Positions 34,821-45,026 of a DNA stretch of 64,000 nt are shown here, one piece after another (positions within the stretch are counted from its first letter, which is position 1; every line of letters starts with the position of its first letter). Made by a program: the position numbers and the translations under genes. The stretch is from Certhia americana (lineage: Eukaryota > Chordata > Aves > Passeriformes > Certhiidae), in the NCBI GenBank assembly GCA_018697195.1, contig CM031870.1, positions 6,004,819 through 6,068,818 of the forward strand. Direction: 5' to 3'. The notes beneath the pieces are model-generated. The model saw only the letters and a program-made list of their open reading frames with translations. It was not told the origin of the DNA and searched no databases.

Positions 34821-36349
34821 AATAAAATAAGAAAAAAACCTCAATCACCACATGCAACGGCACAAAGAACAACGATAATTTTCAAGTATGACACCAAAAA
34901 TGGAAAACAATAAACAGGAATGTAATTTTAAATAAGCACTTTACGGTTAGCAAAATCAGACTGGAACAATGGCACATCAATAGCAAAACCAGTTCATAAA
35001 ATCACAAGTATCAATTTAACCATCCAAAAGGACACTGAGTAATAATTAACTTTGAGATTGTTTCAATGCTGTTGAGCACCACGGAAAAATGTTTAAACAT
35101 GACCATAGCTGTCACAGTAGCTTTCACTTCTGGATGTTTATGTATCAAAATATCATCCCAGCAGATAAATGATTTGAAACAAGCATGTATCTTCCTTAGT
35201 TTCAAGCTTAAATTACATATACTAAGTTTCTAAACTGGAGAGAAAGGGTCAGGAGGACAGGAGTGATTGCAAGTAAAAAAGGGGTAGATAGGGAAAAACA
35301 AACTCAAGAAACTCCATGATGTAGCAAAACAATGATTAATTTTAACGACTGTAGATAGAAGACAGAAAGCCTTTAACTGCTTTATTAACTTAAAACTTTA
35401 AATTATATTCCAAAAAAGCTTTTTAAAGGGTATGGTTAGATGTATGCAGTGTAATAAAGCAGAGTTTGCCCAGTTATAACCAATTTGAGCTTATCCCCAA
35501 GTGCAGGACTTTTTCAATCAAGTTATCCCTCTGTGAAGTATAGCAACCTCACTACTCCAACTGAAAATAAACGAACTAATAACTTGCATTGCAAGAAAAT
35601 AAACTTCAAAGTTATCAACAGGAAAATCAATCTATAGCCTTAAGGTTCAGCTCAAAGTACGGTGGTCTGTGTCTTGTTGTGTAACTCCATTTAACCTTTT
35701 TAAGCATTCCTACTTTCCCGAGGCTACTTCTTTCTTTGGCAGTATGCTAGTATATGCGGTAACGAAAGTTACTGCCATCTACCTCACCTCCTAAATCTCT
35801 CCCAGAATAATGAAGTGTATCAGAAAAAAAAAAACAACATTAACTCGAGTACAGAGAAGTGCAGGCACAGAATAAGTTTGGGGTCTGTTTTGTGCCAAGC
35901 ACAGCTGTGACTGCAATTGTTGTTACGAGGCACAAAACCCGCGCGCTATCTGTGAGGAAGGCCCGCAATTTCCAGGCCGGGATTTTGGGGAAAGCACAAC
36001 ACAAACACCTCAGGGGCCGAGGGAAGGAGGGGAGAGGGAGATGGCGCTTGGGAACACCTAGATTCCCGGCGCAGGCGCCTCCCTGCGCGCCTTCCAGGGG
36101 GAAGCCGCAGAGCCCCAGCGCCTCCCTGCGCCGGGGGAGACCACACGCGGGAGCGGCCCGGGATATCTCCGCTTCCAGCCCGGCTTCCCGACCCCGCGCC
36201 CCGGGGCACCCAGCGTGCAGGAGGGGCTACATACACCGCAGATCCCCCCCGCCCAGCGAAAGGCAGCGGCGGCGCTCGGGAACCCTCCCGCACACCGGGG
36301 ACTCCCCACCCGCAGCTTCCCCGGAGTCGGCGCCGAACCGTGACCCCAC

Positions 36350-36534
36350 CTGGCCGGCCGCCGCGGCGCCCGGGTAGGAGGGTAGGAGTACGAGGGGGCG
36401 GCTGGAAGCCGGGCTGCGGGGCGCAGGGGGATGGCGCCGTAGTTGCCGTGGCCGTTAGTCGGAGCCGGCGCGCCCGGCGCGCGGGGCGGTAGGCGGGGGC
36501 GGCCGCCTCCTGCAGCAGCGAGTTTGCTGTCCAT
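36350..36534 (-). pseudogene. BRI3: BRI3 exon 1, duplicate with readable start but shifted frame
   Basis: Minus-strand ATG at 36534 begins MDSK, matching the conserved BRI3 N-terminus. The next codons are shifted by one base, so the conserved LLQE segment is present only in another frame. NYGAIP is legible further on, and the exon ends in CCAG before GTGGGG. It shows what the damaged start in copy 1 should resemble; both copies hold frame errors. Confidence 0.75.
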
Positions 36535-36782
36535 GCTGGGCGGCGCTGCCTCGTCCCGCGGGACCCGACAGGGAAGCGAGCGCCCGGCCCGGCGCGCGCC
36601 CCGCCGCCCCGCCCCGCCCGGGGGCGCCGCGAGCTCGGGGGCGGCGCGGCGAGAGGGGCCCGCGGCGGGGGGGGGGGGGGGAGGGGAGGGAGGGGAGACG
36701 GCGGAGCGGCCCCGCCCCAGCGGCGCGCGCGCGGAGCGCCGGCCCGGTACTGCGCTCGCGGCCGATCACGGGCTGCGAGCAC

Positions 36783-36790
36783 CACGTGAC
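36783..36790 (-). promoter_or_regulatory. E-box / CLEAR-like site (copy 2)
   Basis: CACGTGAC, the same site as at 27203-27210, about 250 bp upstream of the ATG at 36534. Confidence 0.45.
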
Positions 36791-36852
36791 GGATCGCTCA
36801 CGAGCGGCGGCAGGGAACCGCGGCCTTAAAGGGGCCGCGCCCCGCCGGGAGC

Positions 36853-37215
36853 GACCGCACCGACACCGACTGCAAACCGACACCGACTGCCCTGCACCGA
36901 CACCGACTGCCCTGCACGACACCGACAGCCTGAACCGACACGACCGCACCGACACGCTGCACCGACACCGACTGCACGACACCGGACAACCGACTGCCAC
37001 GACACCGACTGCCCTGCACCGACCCCGAACCGCACCAGACCACCGACCGCCTCCGAACGACACCGACTGCCCGACCCGACACCGACAGCCCCGCACGACA
37101 GGCCCCGCACGACACGACAGCCCGCACCGACCTGCCCTACACGACTGCCCGGGCCAATGACTGCCCCCCGCACTTACACAGACTGCAATGCCACGGATCG
37201 CCCTGCCCCGCACCG
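36853..37215. repeat. GC-rich minisatellite upstream of BRI3 (copy 2)
   Basis: Same CACCGACACCGACTGC-type units as copy 1, but only about 0.36 kb long. The difference could be a true allele difference or a collapsed repeat. Confidence 0.88.
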
Positions 37216-40200
37216 GACAGTCCCGCAGCCCCGTGCCCCACAACCGCTGCCCTAGCTGCTGGTACCAGGTTCCCCGCTCGGACACCGAGAAGCAGCCGGA
37301 AGCGGCGACACCCGTGGTGCTCGGCACAGCGCCGTGGCCCCGGCTCGTCCTACGCAGCTTTTAAACGTGCTCGCTCAGCCATGGTCAGCACCTTCCTGCC
37401 CGTGCGCTCCCCCCGGGGCTGCGATCCTGTGCCATGTGACTCTGGGATGACCGTGCTAGCGCAGGGGAGCTTGGAAGCCGATGGTCCCTTCCACCCTGCC
37501 CTGTTCTGAGCAATGCAATCCCTGCTGGAAGAAGCGGGCGGGCTGGGGGGCGAGATCGAGAGGGAGGATTGAGGTTGCGTTACTTCGCAGTGACTTCTGC
37601 AAACTCTTGCATCCCATCTGCGAAGGGCCGCACTGGATGTTAATGAAAAAGAGCTCTGGAGTGGTTTGGCGCCCGGGCAGGAAAAAAATGTTGTAGAGAG
37701 GGAATGGTTTTTGAAAAGAAATTGAGTAAACAAGGCAGGATGAAAACTCTCATGCGTTCAAAGAAACACTAAAGTAAGGAAAACAAACACTACAGAAGGA
37801 AGAAGAAAGCCAAGGAGAGGCTTGCTGCCTCCTGTGCAGCAAACTACAAGGAGTTCGACAAACAACTTTTTCAACCAGATTCAGCTACTCTGAATCCCAC
37901 GTTTTTGATGACATGCCCAGGCCAGTACTGTGAAGAAAAAAATATCTTAAATGTCTTTTACGCCAGCTCAAACTCTTGCATCTTCCACCCACACCTGTTC
38001 CTTGAGCTGTTGAATAACAGATCTTTGTTTGAAATCCCTGATTGTCCTTCACTACAGGTCCCAGCACAGCTTATCACCATGGCAAACACTGGACTCTGTC
38101 CCATGACAGGTCCTGGCCAGAGGGAAGCGTTAGCCCCCATCTCATATGTATGAAGGGTGGAAAAAATACAAAAAACAGAAGTCATTAAAACAATTTGCCT
38201 CAAAAGGAAAAGAATTCTTGAAACAGATGGAGACATAGATCACACAACCCAAATCCAAGCCAGTGCCAGCATCACACGATGGTGAGGGGATCCCTGACTC
38301 CTGCCTCGGTTTCCTTCCTCTGGTTTGCAGGTGCCACATCTGGAAGGGGCACCTTCTTCTGAGGCTCCTCTCGACTTATTTAACTGTTAGCAGTATAAAT
38401 ATTGCATAAAGTTTTGAATTAAAAATCTTAAGACAAAAATGCAATGCAGCACTTCCTCATTAGGGGAGATACTTCTTAAAAATTAATGTAAAGTAACAAG
38501 GAAAAACCATCTTTTAAAGAAGTGAGGTTTGGGAAAGATGGAAGAGCCAACAGTAGGAAACCTCTCTGTACCAAGCCCATCTGTCTGTATAAGACAAAGT
38601 ACCAGAGCAGTGAAATAGGAGTGAAGATATCTGACTAGGGTTTTGGTTGACTGTCTGTTGGGGGTTAGGTTGCTTTCTTATAGAATTTTTCCCAGAAGTT
38701 GCTAAGAAGATAGATGCTAGGTGCTGGTAAGGGGTCTCATGGGTGCTTGGCACAAACAAAGGAAGCAGCTCTAAGGGAGAGACAGGTGGGCACCCAGACG
38801 TCACTTCGTCTAGGGCAGTTTTTGTTCTCGGAGGAAAACTGCAGGACTGCTCATCTTTGGGACGGCAGAGCGCTCTCCCAATGCCCTCACTGGAGCTCAG
38901 CTCAGAGTGACCCACCACTCGTATGTATCGTGGTCCCCGGGATTTCAGAACCTGTTCTCTCCCTGCCCTGCCGGGGGCTCCTGCCCCATGCCCTGCACCC
39001 GCTGCGCTTCAGTTCTGTTCGAGGTTTCCCCACGCGTGTCTGCACCCCCTGCCCAAGCGCGGGACATTTCTTACAGCTCCAGCTCCAGCCGCCGAGCCTC
39101 GGAACATCTCATCCCCCAGGACTGCTGCTGGCTCTGGTTAGCTTGTGACGGTACGGAGGGGGGGGAAAATATGCCAGAAGAGGAACATGCAACTAAGTTG
39201 TAGGGTTTGTTGGTTTTTTGGGTGTTTTTGTTTTGTTGGGGTTTTTTTCTCTCTAGTTCGTTTGTTGTCACATTATAGTTATTGGGGTTACTACCTTGTC
39301 TAGACTCACTAGTAAAGAAAACTGTTATTCTTACCACCACATCGTTGCCTGAGGACCCCTTCAATTTAGAATTTATAAAAAGTACAAGGAAGGCTTCCAT
39401 GTTTGTTCCCTAGCAGACACCCCTGTCTTTCCAAACTAAGACACTGTCCCCCCGAAAACTCCTTACTGAGTTCATGCAGCACCACGGACTGAAGGACAGA
39501 AAGTAAGGAACGATATCGGCATGTTTTCTTGATCTCTTTGCAAGCTTCAAGCCATTAGGGAAAGGACCCAGGATGCACCTTTCACAGGCTGCAGGACTGG
39601 AGGGTGGTTCCCATTAACCCAGTGCTAAATCCATTTATATTCAGCTGTCTTTACAAAAGTTAAGTCCTGTAGAAAGAGAGCTCTATTGCAAACATCAGCA
39701 ATGAACAAAGCAGGGGTTTGGACACCCAGAGCAGAGAGAATTCTATAAAGGCATCATTTCAATTCTAACTCTACCTCAAATACAGAGTAGCAGAGCAACT
39801 TGACCACACGGAGAAGGCCACATGCTCCAGTGTTATGGAGAGCACTGTTGGGTTCATAGTAATGTCCTCCTTAAAATAACCAGAGAAAAACTGTACTGGT
39901 TGTAATGACTTCTTGTCCAAAACCCTCATATATCCAGTCATTATGTGCCATCCTCTAAGAATATCGACTGAGGCTCAAAAATCCAATCATGAAAAAAATC
40001 CAGGAAATGCCTCCATAAATCCTTCGCATCTAGTTCCCTGGAAAACAACTAAAATCTTGTCTCTACTTGCTAATAGTGGCTACGGGATTGAGTACACATC
40101 AATTGTATCAGTCACAACACTGAAAATCTTGCAAAATGGGTTTCTAAGATCTAAACTGTACTTGGTCTTAAATAAATATGTTTGCCTACAATGATCAAAT

Positions 40201-41330
40201 CATCAAAACAATACTAGAGAGCAAAAATTATTGTGATGGGAGGCCCAGTCGTGCAAGGACCAAACCACAGCAAGTGAGTCAAGTGTCCTGGGAGCCAGTG
40301 GGAAATGACCAGACGGGAGGCTTTGCCTCACATAGGAATAATCTAGGGAATTCACTTGTGTGCATCAACCCTCCAAACCACAAACCTCCACACACCAAAA
40401 TCATCTGAAGCCTGCAGCCCACAGGACAAGAGCAATGAGATAATTTCCTTAAGCAGCAACTAGAAAAACTCTTCAGGCAGGTTCACAACAGATCAGGCCA
40501 GTCCCTTTTGAAGAGGTCTGCAATGCTTTTTCACACTCCTTACTGGCCCTAAAAAGATATATGAAGGTTGGAGATAATTTTGTTCAGTTTGGACAAGCAT
40601 GGTAGTACTGCTAATCTTTTTAGATTTTCTGTACACTCAAAGTGTACTGGAATGTCTGATGGCAAAATCTGAGAGGTTACAGGCAAGCAGTTTCAAAGAG
40701 AGGTTAATCATTTGTAAGCAGGGCCAGCGCTTGATATCCTGCCAATTGGGTAACCAGGGAAGGAGGAGGCTATTGTGCTCCTACTGCACTGCCACAGATT
40801 GTGACAGGAAAGGCCACCTCCTTCCTTACCACCTCAGGGCAGGGATGAGGTGATTTTTTGAGATGATTTACTAAATGCATCACAACTCTCAAAGCAACGG
40901 CTGGTGTTCCTCACTACAGCTGCAGCACATTGCTCACTTTGAGCAGCGGACAAGGCCACAGTGGCCTCATCTGTTCGACCTTCTTGCTCAAGCAGGGTCG
41001 TTCTGGGGTGCATGGCACAGGATGCAATCCCCAGTGCTTGAAATATCTTCAGTGCGGGAAACTCCACACCCTCTCTAAGCAACCGTTCCAGTGCTCGGGT
41101 CACTGCACAGGACAGTTGTTCTTCTTCATGTTCAGGTGCAACGTTCCTGTATTTTTAGTTTCTGCTCTTTGTCTCTGTTCTATTGCCGGCACTACCGAGC
41201 AGAGGCCCCCCACCCGGCTCCATTTACTCTTGACACCTCCCTTCATTTCTGTACGATGGATGAGGGCACCCCCCCTCAGTCGTCTTTTCTCCAGCCGAAC
41301 AGACCCGATTTCCTCAGCCCTCCCTCGTTA
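37216..41330. other. intergenic region BRI3-TECPR1 (copy 2)
   Basis: Counterpart of 28.2-32.27 kb, with the LTR at about 38.66-39.42 kb. No coding exon is supported. Confidence 0.65.
38656..39422 (+). mobile_element. solo LTR of an avian endogenous retrovirus (copy 2)
   Basis: The same element as at 29.6-30.4 kb, beginning TGTTGGGGGTTAGG and with CTGTC on both sides (38651-38655 with one mismatch-free match, and 39423-39427). It holds no coding region. It belongs to the duplicated segment rather than being an independent insertion. Confidence 0.5.
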
Positions 41331-42310
41331 AGATCGGCTGTGTCGCCCTCCTGGAGCTCCGGCAGGAGCCCCCCCGGCGCTGCCCAGGACCACAGGGCCC
41401 CGGCGGATCCCCGCGGTGCGGCCCCCCGGCCGAGCCGGCCGTGACGCGCCCGGCCCGCGCCAATGGCGGGGCGCTGGAGCCGGTGTGGGCGCGGCACTCC
41501 CCGGCCAGCCGCGGGCTCCGCAGGCGCCGGCCTGCCGGCGCCGCAGCGGCTCCTTTCCACCGGGAGCAGGCGCGGGAGCAGGTGAGGGGCGAGACCGGGG
41601 CCGGGGCCGGGGCAGCGCCGGTTGCTGCCCCGCGGGCCGGGCTGGGCTTTTGTGCAGGGCAGGGTGGGTTTATGTCGGGCCCATGCGCCCTTCCGGTCTG
41701 GTTCCAGCGCTTCTGTCGCCGAGCAGTGGCCAGGGGCCGTGGGGAGGTGCCGCAGCGCCGGCGGGGTGGGGCGTGGGGGCTGGCCGGGCGTTTGGGGCCG
41801 CCGGCGGCAGAGCCCCGTGCCCGCCGCAGGCCCCTCAGGAGCGGGGCTGCGTGCCCGGCCCGGGGTACCCCGGGGCTCCCCTCAGGGAGCGGGGCTGTGC
41901 CCGGCCCGGATCCCGGGGCTCCCCTCAGGGAGCGGGCTGTGCCCGGCCCGGGAATCCCCGGGGCTACCCTCAGGGAGCGGGCATGTGCCCGGACGGGGTC
42001 CCCGGGGCTCCCCTCAGGAGCGGGGCTGTGCCCGCCCGGGGGTCCCGGGCTCCCCTCAGGGAGCGGGGCTGTGCCCGGCCCGGGGTCGCTCCCAGGCCGG
42101 CAGCGCCGCAGCCCCGCACGGCTCCTAAGCCGATCCGGCCTTAATGCCCGGCCGGGAGGGCCCCGTGCGGGGCTCGGGGGCGGTGTGAGCCTTGGCGCCT
42201 TTGCGGATCCCCGGGGCTCCGAGAGGCGCGGCCGTGGCCGGACCGGGGGTACCGGCAGAGTCCCCGCTCGGTTCGTGTGGCACGGAGGAGAAACGTGTGC
42301 GTGATGTGCC
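41331..42310 (+). promoter_or_regulatory. TECPR1: TECPR1 CpG-island promoter and probable non-coding exon 1
   Basis: GC- and CpG-rich region at the 5' end of TECPR1. A likely untranslated first exon ends at 41581 (GGAGCAG before GTGAGGGG); the same junction exists in copy 1 at 32518. The transcription start cannot be fixed from sequence. The assignment rests on position, CpG content and the donor site. Confidence 0.6.
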
Positions 42311-44793
42311 TTGGAACACGTCGAGTCCTGGGGTGGTTCACATCCTGCCACCGCCACGGCCTGAACTCGGGGACAGGGCCCTGCTCTCCCGAGGAACAAC
42401 ATTGCTTTTGTGATATGCAAGGAGTTCATGTATGCAAGTGATATTTTTCTTGAATTCTGTAGCAATCAATGATACGCCAGGCCACCGGAAATTTTAATTA
42501 TCAATATGTTTTGTTCATTTAAGCACTTTAGTTCTATCTGAAATTACCTGGCTGAGCTGCAGGGTGAGGAATAATTTACCAGATCAGATTTTTTCCAGGC
42601 CCCTGAGAATACTTGACAACTTCTGCCTTCACTGGAAGGCACGTAAGCCAGCAGCACTGAGCATCCTTCAAAACTGGGCAGTATCTGTCTTCATATTCTG
42701 CAGCACAGCCAGTGCAGAGGGGCCTAAAGTGAAGTCTTAAAAGTCTGTAATCCCAAATGCATTTGATATTTTCCCATGATTCCCCAAAAACTGTCTCGAA
42801 AGTTCAGATGAAAGAATACGTAGAAACACTCACTTGTCTTGGCTGTCTTGAGTGTTTTAAACCAGTTGCATTAGCTTGAGTCATTTTAATTTGGTCCCAT
42901 GTATGTTTTTCTTAACTTCATAATCTTTGGAATTTTCTTCACCTTTTCCCAAACTGTTACAGGTACTTTTCTGCCTGCCTGGACTGTCATTCCAGGTACA
43001 GGCCTTCATTTATATTTTTGTCCATCTTTAATGGACCCAAGCATCACTTTTCTTTGTTACATGGCTAGGTAGCTGTCATCATTGCATTATCTATAATGCT
43101 TCCTTTACTCCAGACTCTCTGGCATTCTGGTTATTTAAGTGCATAGTATTTTCTTCTGTTATAAACACTGCTTTGGAGAATTTTAAGTGCTAATACTGAA
43201 GGGTTATTTTCACAGCCTTTTTTTTCACAGTGATACACACACTAATTTTCACCTCCTCTTCACTTTCCTCCATTCCATTATTCCATGTTATGTCCTTCTG
43301 TACTCCACTATAAGAGGATATAAAGAAGGTATAAATGGCTGATCCAAGAGCAGACAAAGATTCCTGCCTTCAAAGTCCCAGCAACAACAGGGGGGAAATG
43401 GTCAAAACCAGAGGATTTGTTTTAGTTATGCTACAAATAATAGGAGAATTTTGCTCATGACCTTCCCCTGGTATTACTCATTCTCTGCTGCTATGTGTTT
43501 TCTTACCTTTCTTCACCTGTTGGATCCACATTTTTAGATATTTAGCAGCAGCAATTCTATGAAGCAAAGACTCCTGATATATTCTCCCTGGGATCCCATG
43601 GGAATTTCCTCTGCTGTTCTTTGACACTGACCCAGCTGTGTGAGATTCTCCACAGTTTCACTGCTGCCATTCACATACACAGTGCAAATCAGTCCCTGTG
43701 TGCCACCTCTTTTATCAGAAAGCAGGCAGGCAGCTCTCCTTAGGCTCTTGTACTAAAAGCACAGTTGCCATTTGACAACAAAGAAGCGGTGTTTCACACT
43801 GACTCCAAGCAGGAATTCATCTTTTATTTTGTGGGATCTGAGTCCACTTTTCTACCTTTCCTTTCTCAGTTCTCTGCTGCATAGTTAAAGGAGCTGAAGG
43901 CAAAGTTCAAAACATTAGCAATTCTGAGTGTCAAACACATAGAACTACCACCATTTGTCTGTTTTGATGGTACCCAGAAGGTCAGGTGACAGAAATACAC
44001 TGGCCTTTCCTGACTTCTGAAAGAACTCATGTCCTTTTAAGCACCTGCCTCACCCCTCTGAGAAGGGCAGGGCTGCAGTGCCCAGAAAATGACAGGTTAT
44101 TATGTGATAGGACCAGAATGGAACTCAACCAGGTCTCTGCTGCCAAACCATGCTCTTAAATTCATCACACCTACGTGTAAAGATCCTAAACTTGGATCTG
44201 ATCCAGACTGCTTTGAAAGAGGTTTCCTGGCAGAAGCAGGCAATATGTCCCTAGTTTAAAACCAGATGTGTGCTTTTGGAGAAGCTCCCTTTCACATCCT
44301 TGCCTTTCTTTGTACCTGTGTAGGTATGTTCCTACACAGAGAGGAGGCTGAGAAGGAGGGATCAGGGGATATCAGGGCTCTCTGGAGCTGAGATGAGCAG
44401 GGTGTGTAGCACCATCAGCATTACCACATCCTGAGAGTGGAGCTGCCTGCTATGAAATGGTCTGTGCTGCTTAATCCCAGTTCAGAACTGACATCGGTCC
44501 CCAGCCTGCCAGAGCTGTCCTGTTTATTTCTGAGCTCCTGTAGGATGGACAGTAGTGGGCTGATAGAAAAGTCTTTCCTATGGCTTTTCAGGGACATCTG
44601 AGAGGTGCTGGCTGCACAGCTCTGACAAAGAGATCTGGCTGCCAGCTTTGAACAGGCTCTTTTTAAAAAATAATTTCTTACATCTTTATTTAATTTGACT
44701 GATGATGGCTCAGAGCATGACTGATCTGCAGTAGGTTCAAGATCCATTTTTGTACCTATCATTTCCAGTAATAACCTCATTTTTGCCTTTCAG
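41582..44793 (+). other. TECPR1: TECPR1 intron 1
   Basis: Runs from the inferred non-coding exon to the TTTCAG acceptor before the start codon. Apart from the tandem repeat at its 5' end I see no feature. The minus-strand open frame at 44421-44780 has no recognisable similarity. Confidence 0.55.
41831..42093. repeat. about 44-bp minisatellite, six units
   Basis: Units with core GGCTCCCCTCAGGGAGCGGG start near 41835, 41881, 41923, 41969, 42013 and 42055 (spacing 42-46 bp). Copy 1 reaches the N gap inside the first unit, so this GC-rich repeat probably caused the contig break. Confidence 0.85.
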
Positions 44794-44795
44794 AT

Positions 44796-45026
44796 ATGGC
44801 CATGCCCAGTTCCCTTTTGTGGGCTGTTGACATTTTTGGGAGGGTTTACACTCTCTCTACTGTTGGCCAGTACTGGGAGCTCTGTAAGGACACACAGCTG
44901 GAATTCAAACGGGTGTCTGCTGTCAAACAGTGCTGCTGGGGAATAGCCTGTGACCATCAAGTGTACACCTACGTGTTCTCAGGAGATGTTCCCATCAGAT
45001 ACCAGGAAGAAACCTATGAGAACCAG
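44796..45026 (+). CDS. TECPR1: TECPR1 coding exon 1 (residues 1-77)
   Basis: Acceptor AG at 44792-44793, then ATATGGCCATGCCC. It encodes SSLLWAVDIFGRVYTLSTVG and ends in YENQ. The donor is GTATGA. Confidence 0.95.

Larger units (their letters stand above)
36060..36850 (-). promoter_or_regulatory. BRI3: BRI3 CpG-island promoter (copy 2)
   Basis: Counterpart of 26.48-27.27 kb with the same order of motifs. Its G run at 36667-36681 is 15 bases against 10 in copy 1. The E-box is retained. Confidence 0.7.
33765..41870. repeat. large direct duplication, copy 2
   Basis: 8.1 kb repeat of 24,211-32,822 in direct orientation, joined on its right to the rest of TECPR1. Indels relative to copy 1 occur every few tens of bases in places. 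It carries damaged versions of BRI3 exons 2 and 1 but no exon 3. It is shorter mostly because its minisatellite is shorter. Confidence 0.93.

Noticed and set aside
24211..41870. Recent biological tandem duplication of BRI3
   Set aside because: Only part of the gene is repeated, the junction is an assembly gap, and differences are error-like indels. It remains possible only if spanning reads show it.
41314..42465. Minus-strand frame of 383 codons and + strand frames of 170-290 codons in the TECPR1 CpG island
   Set aside because: They arise from GC-rich composition and the 44-bp tandem repeat. Copy 1 does not preserve the frames and no family is recognised.
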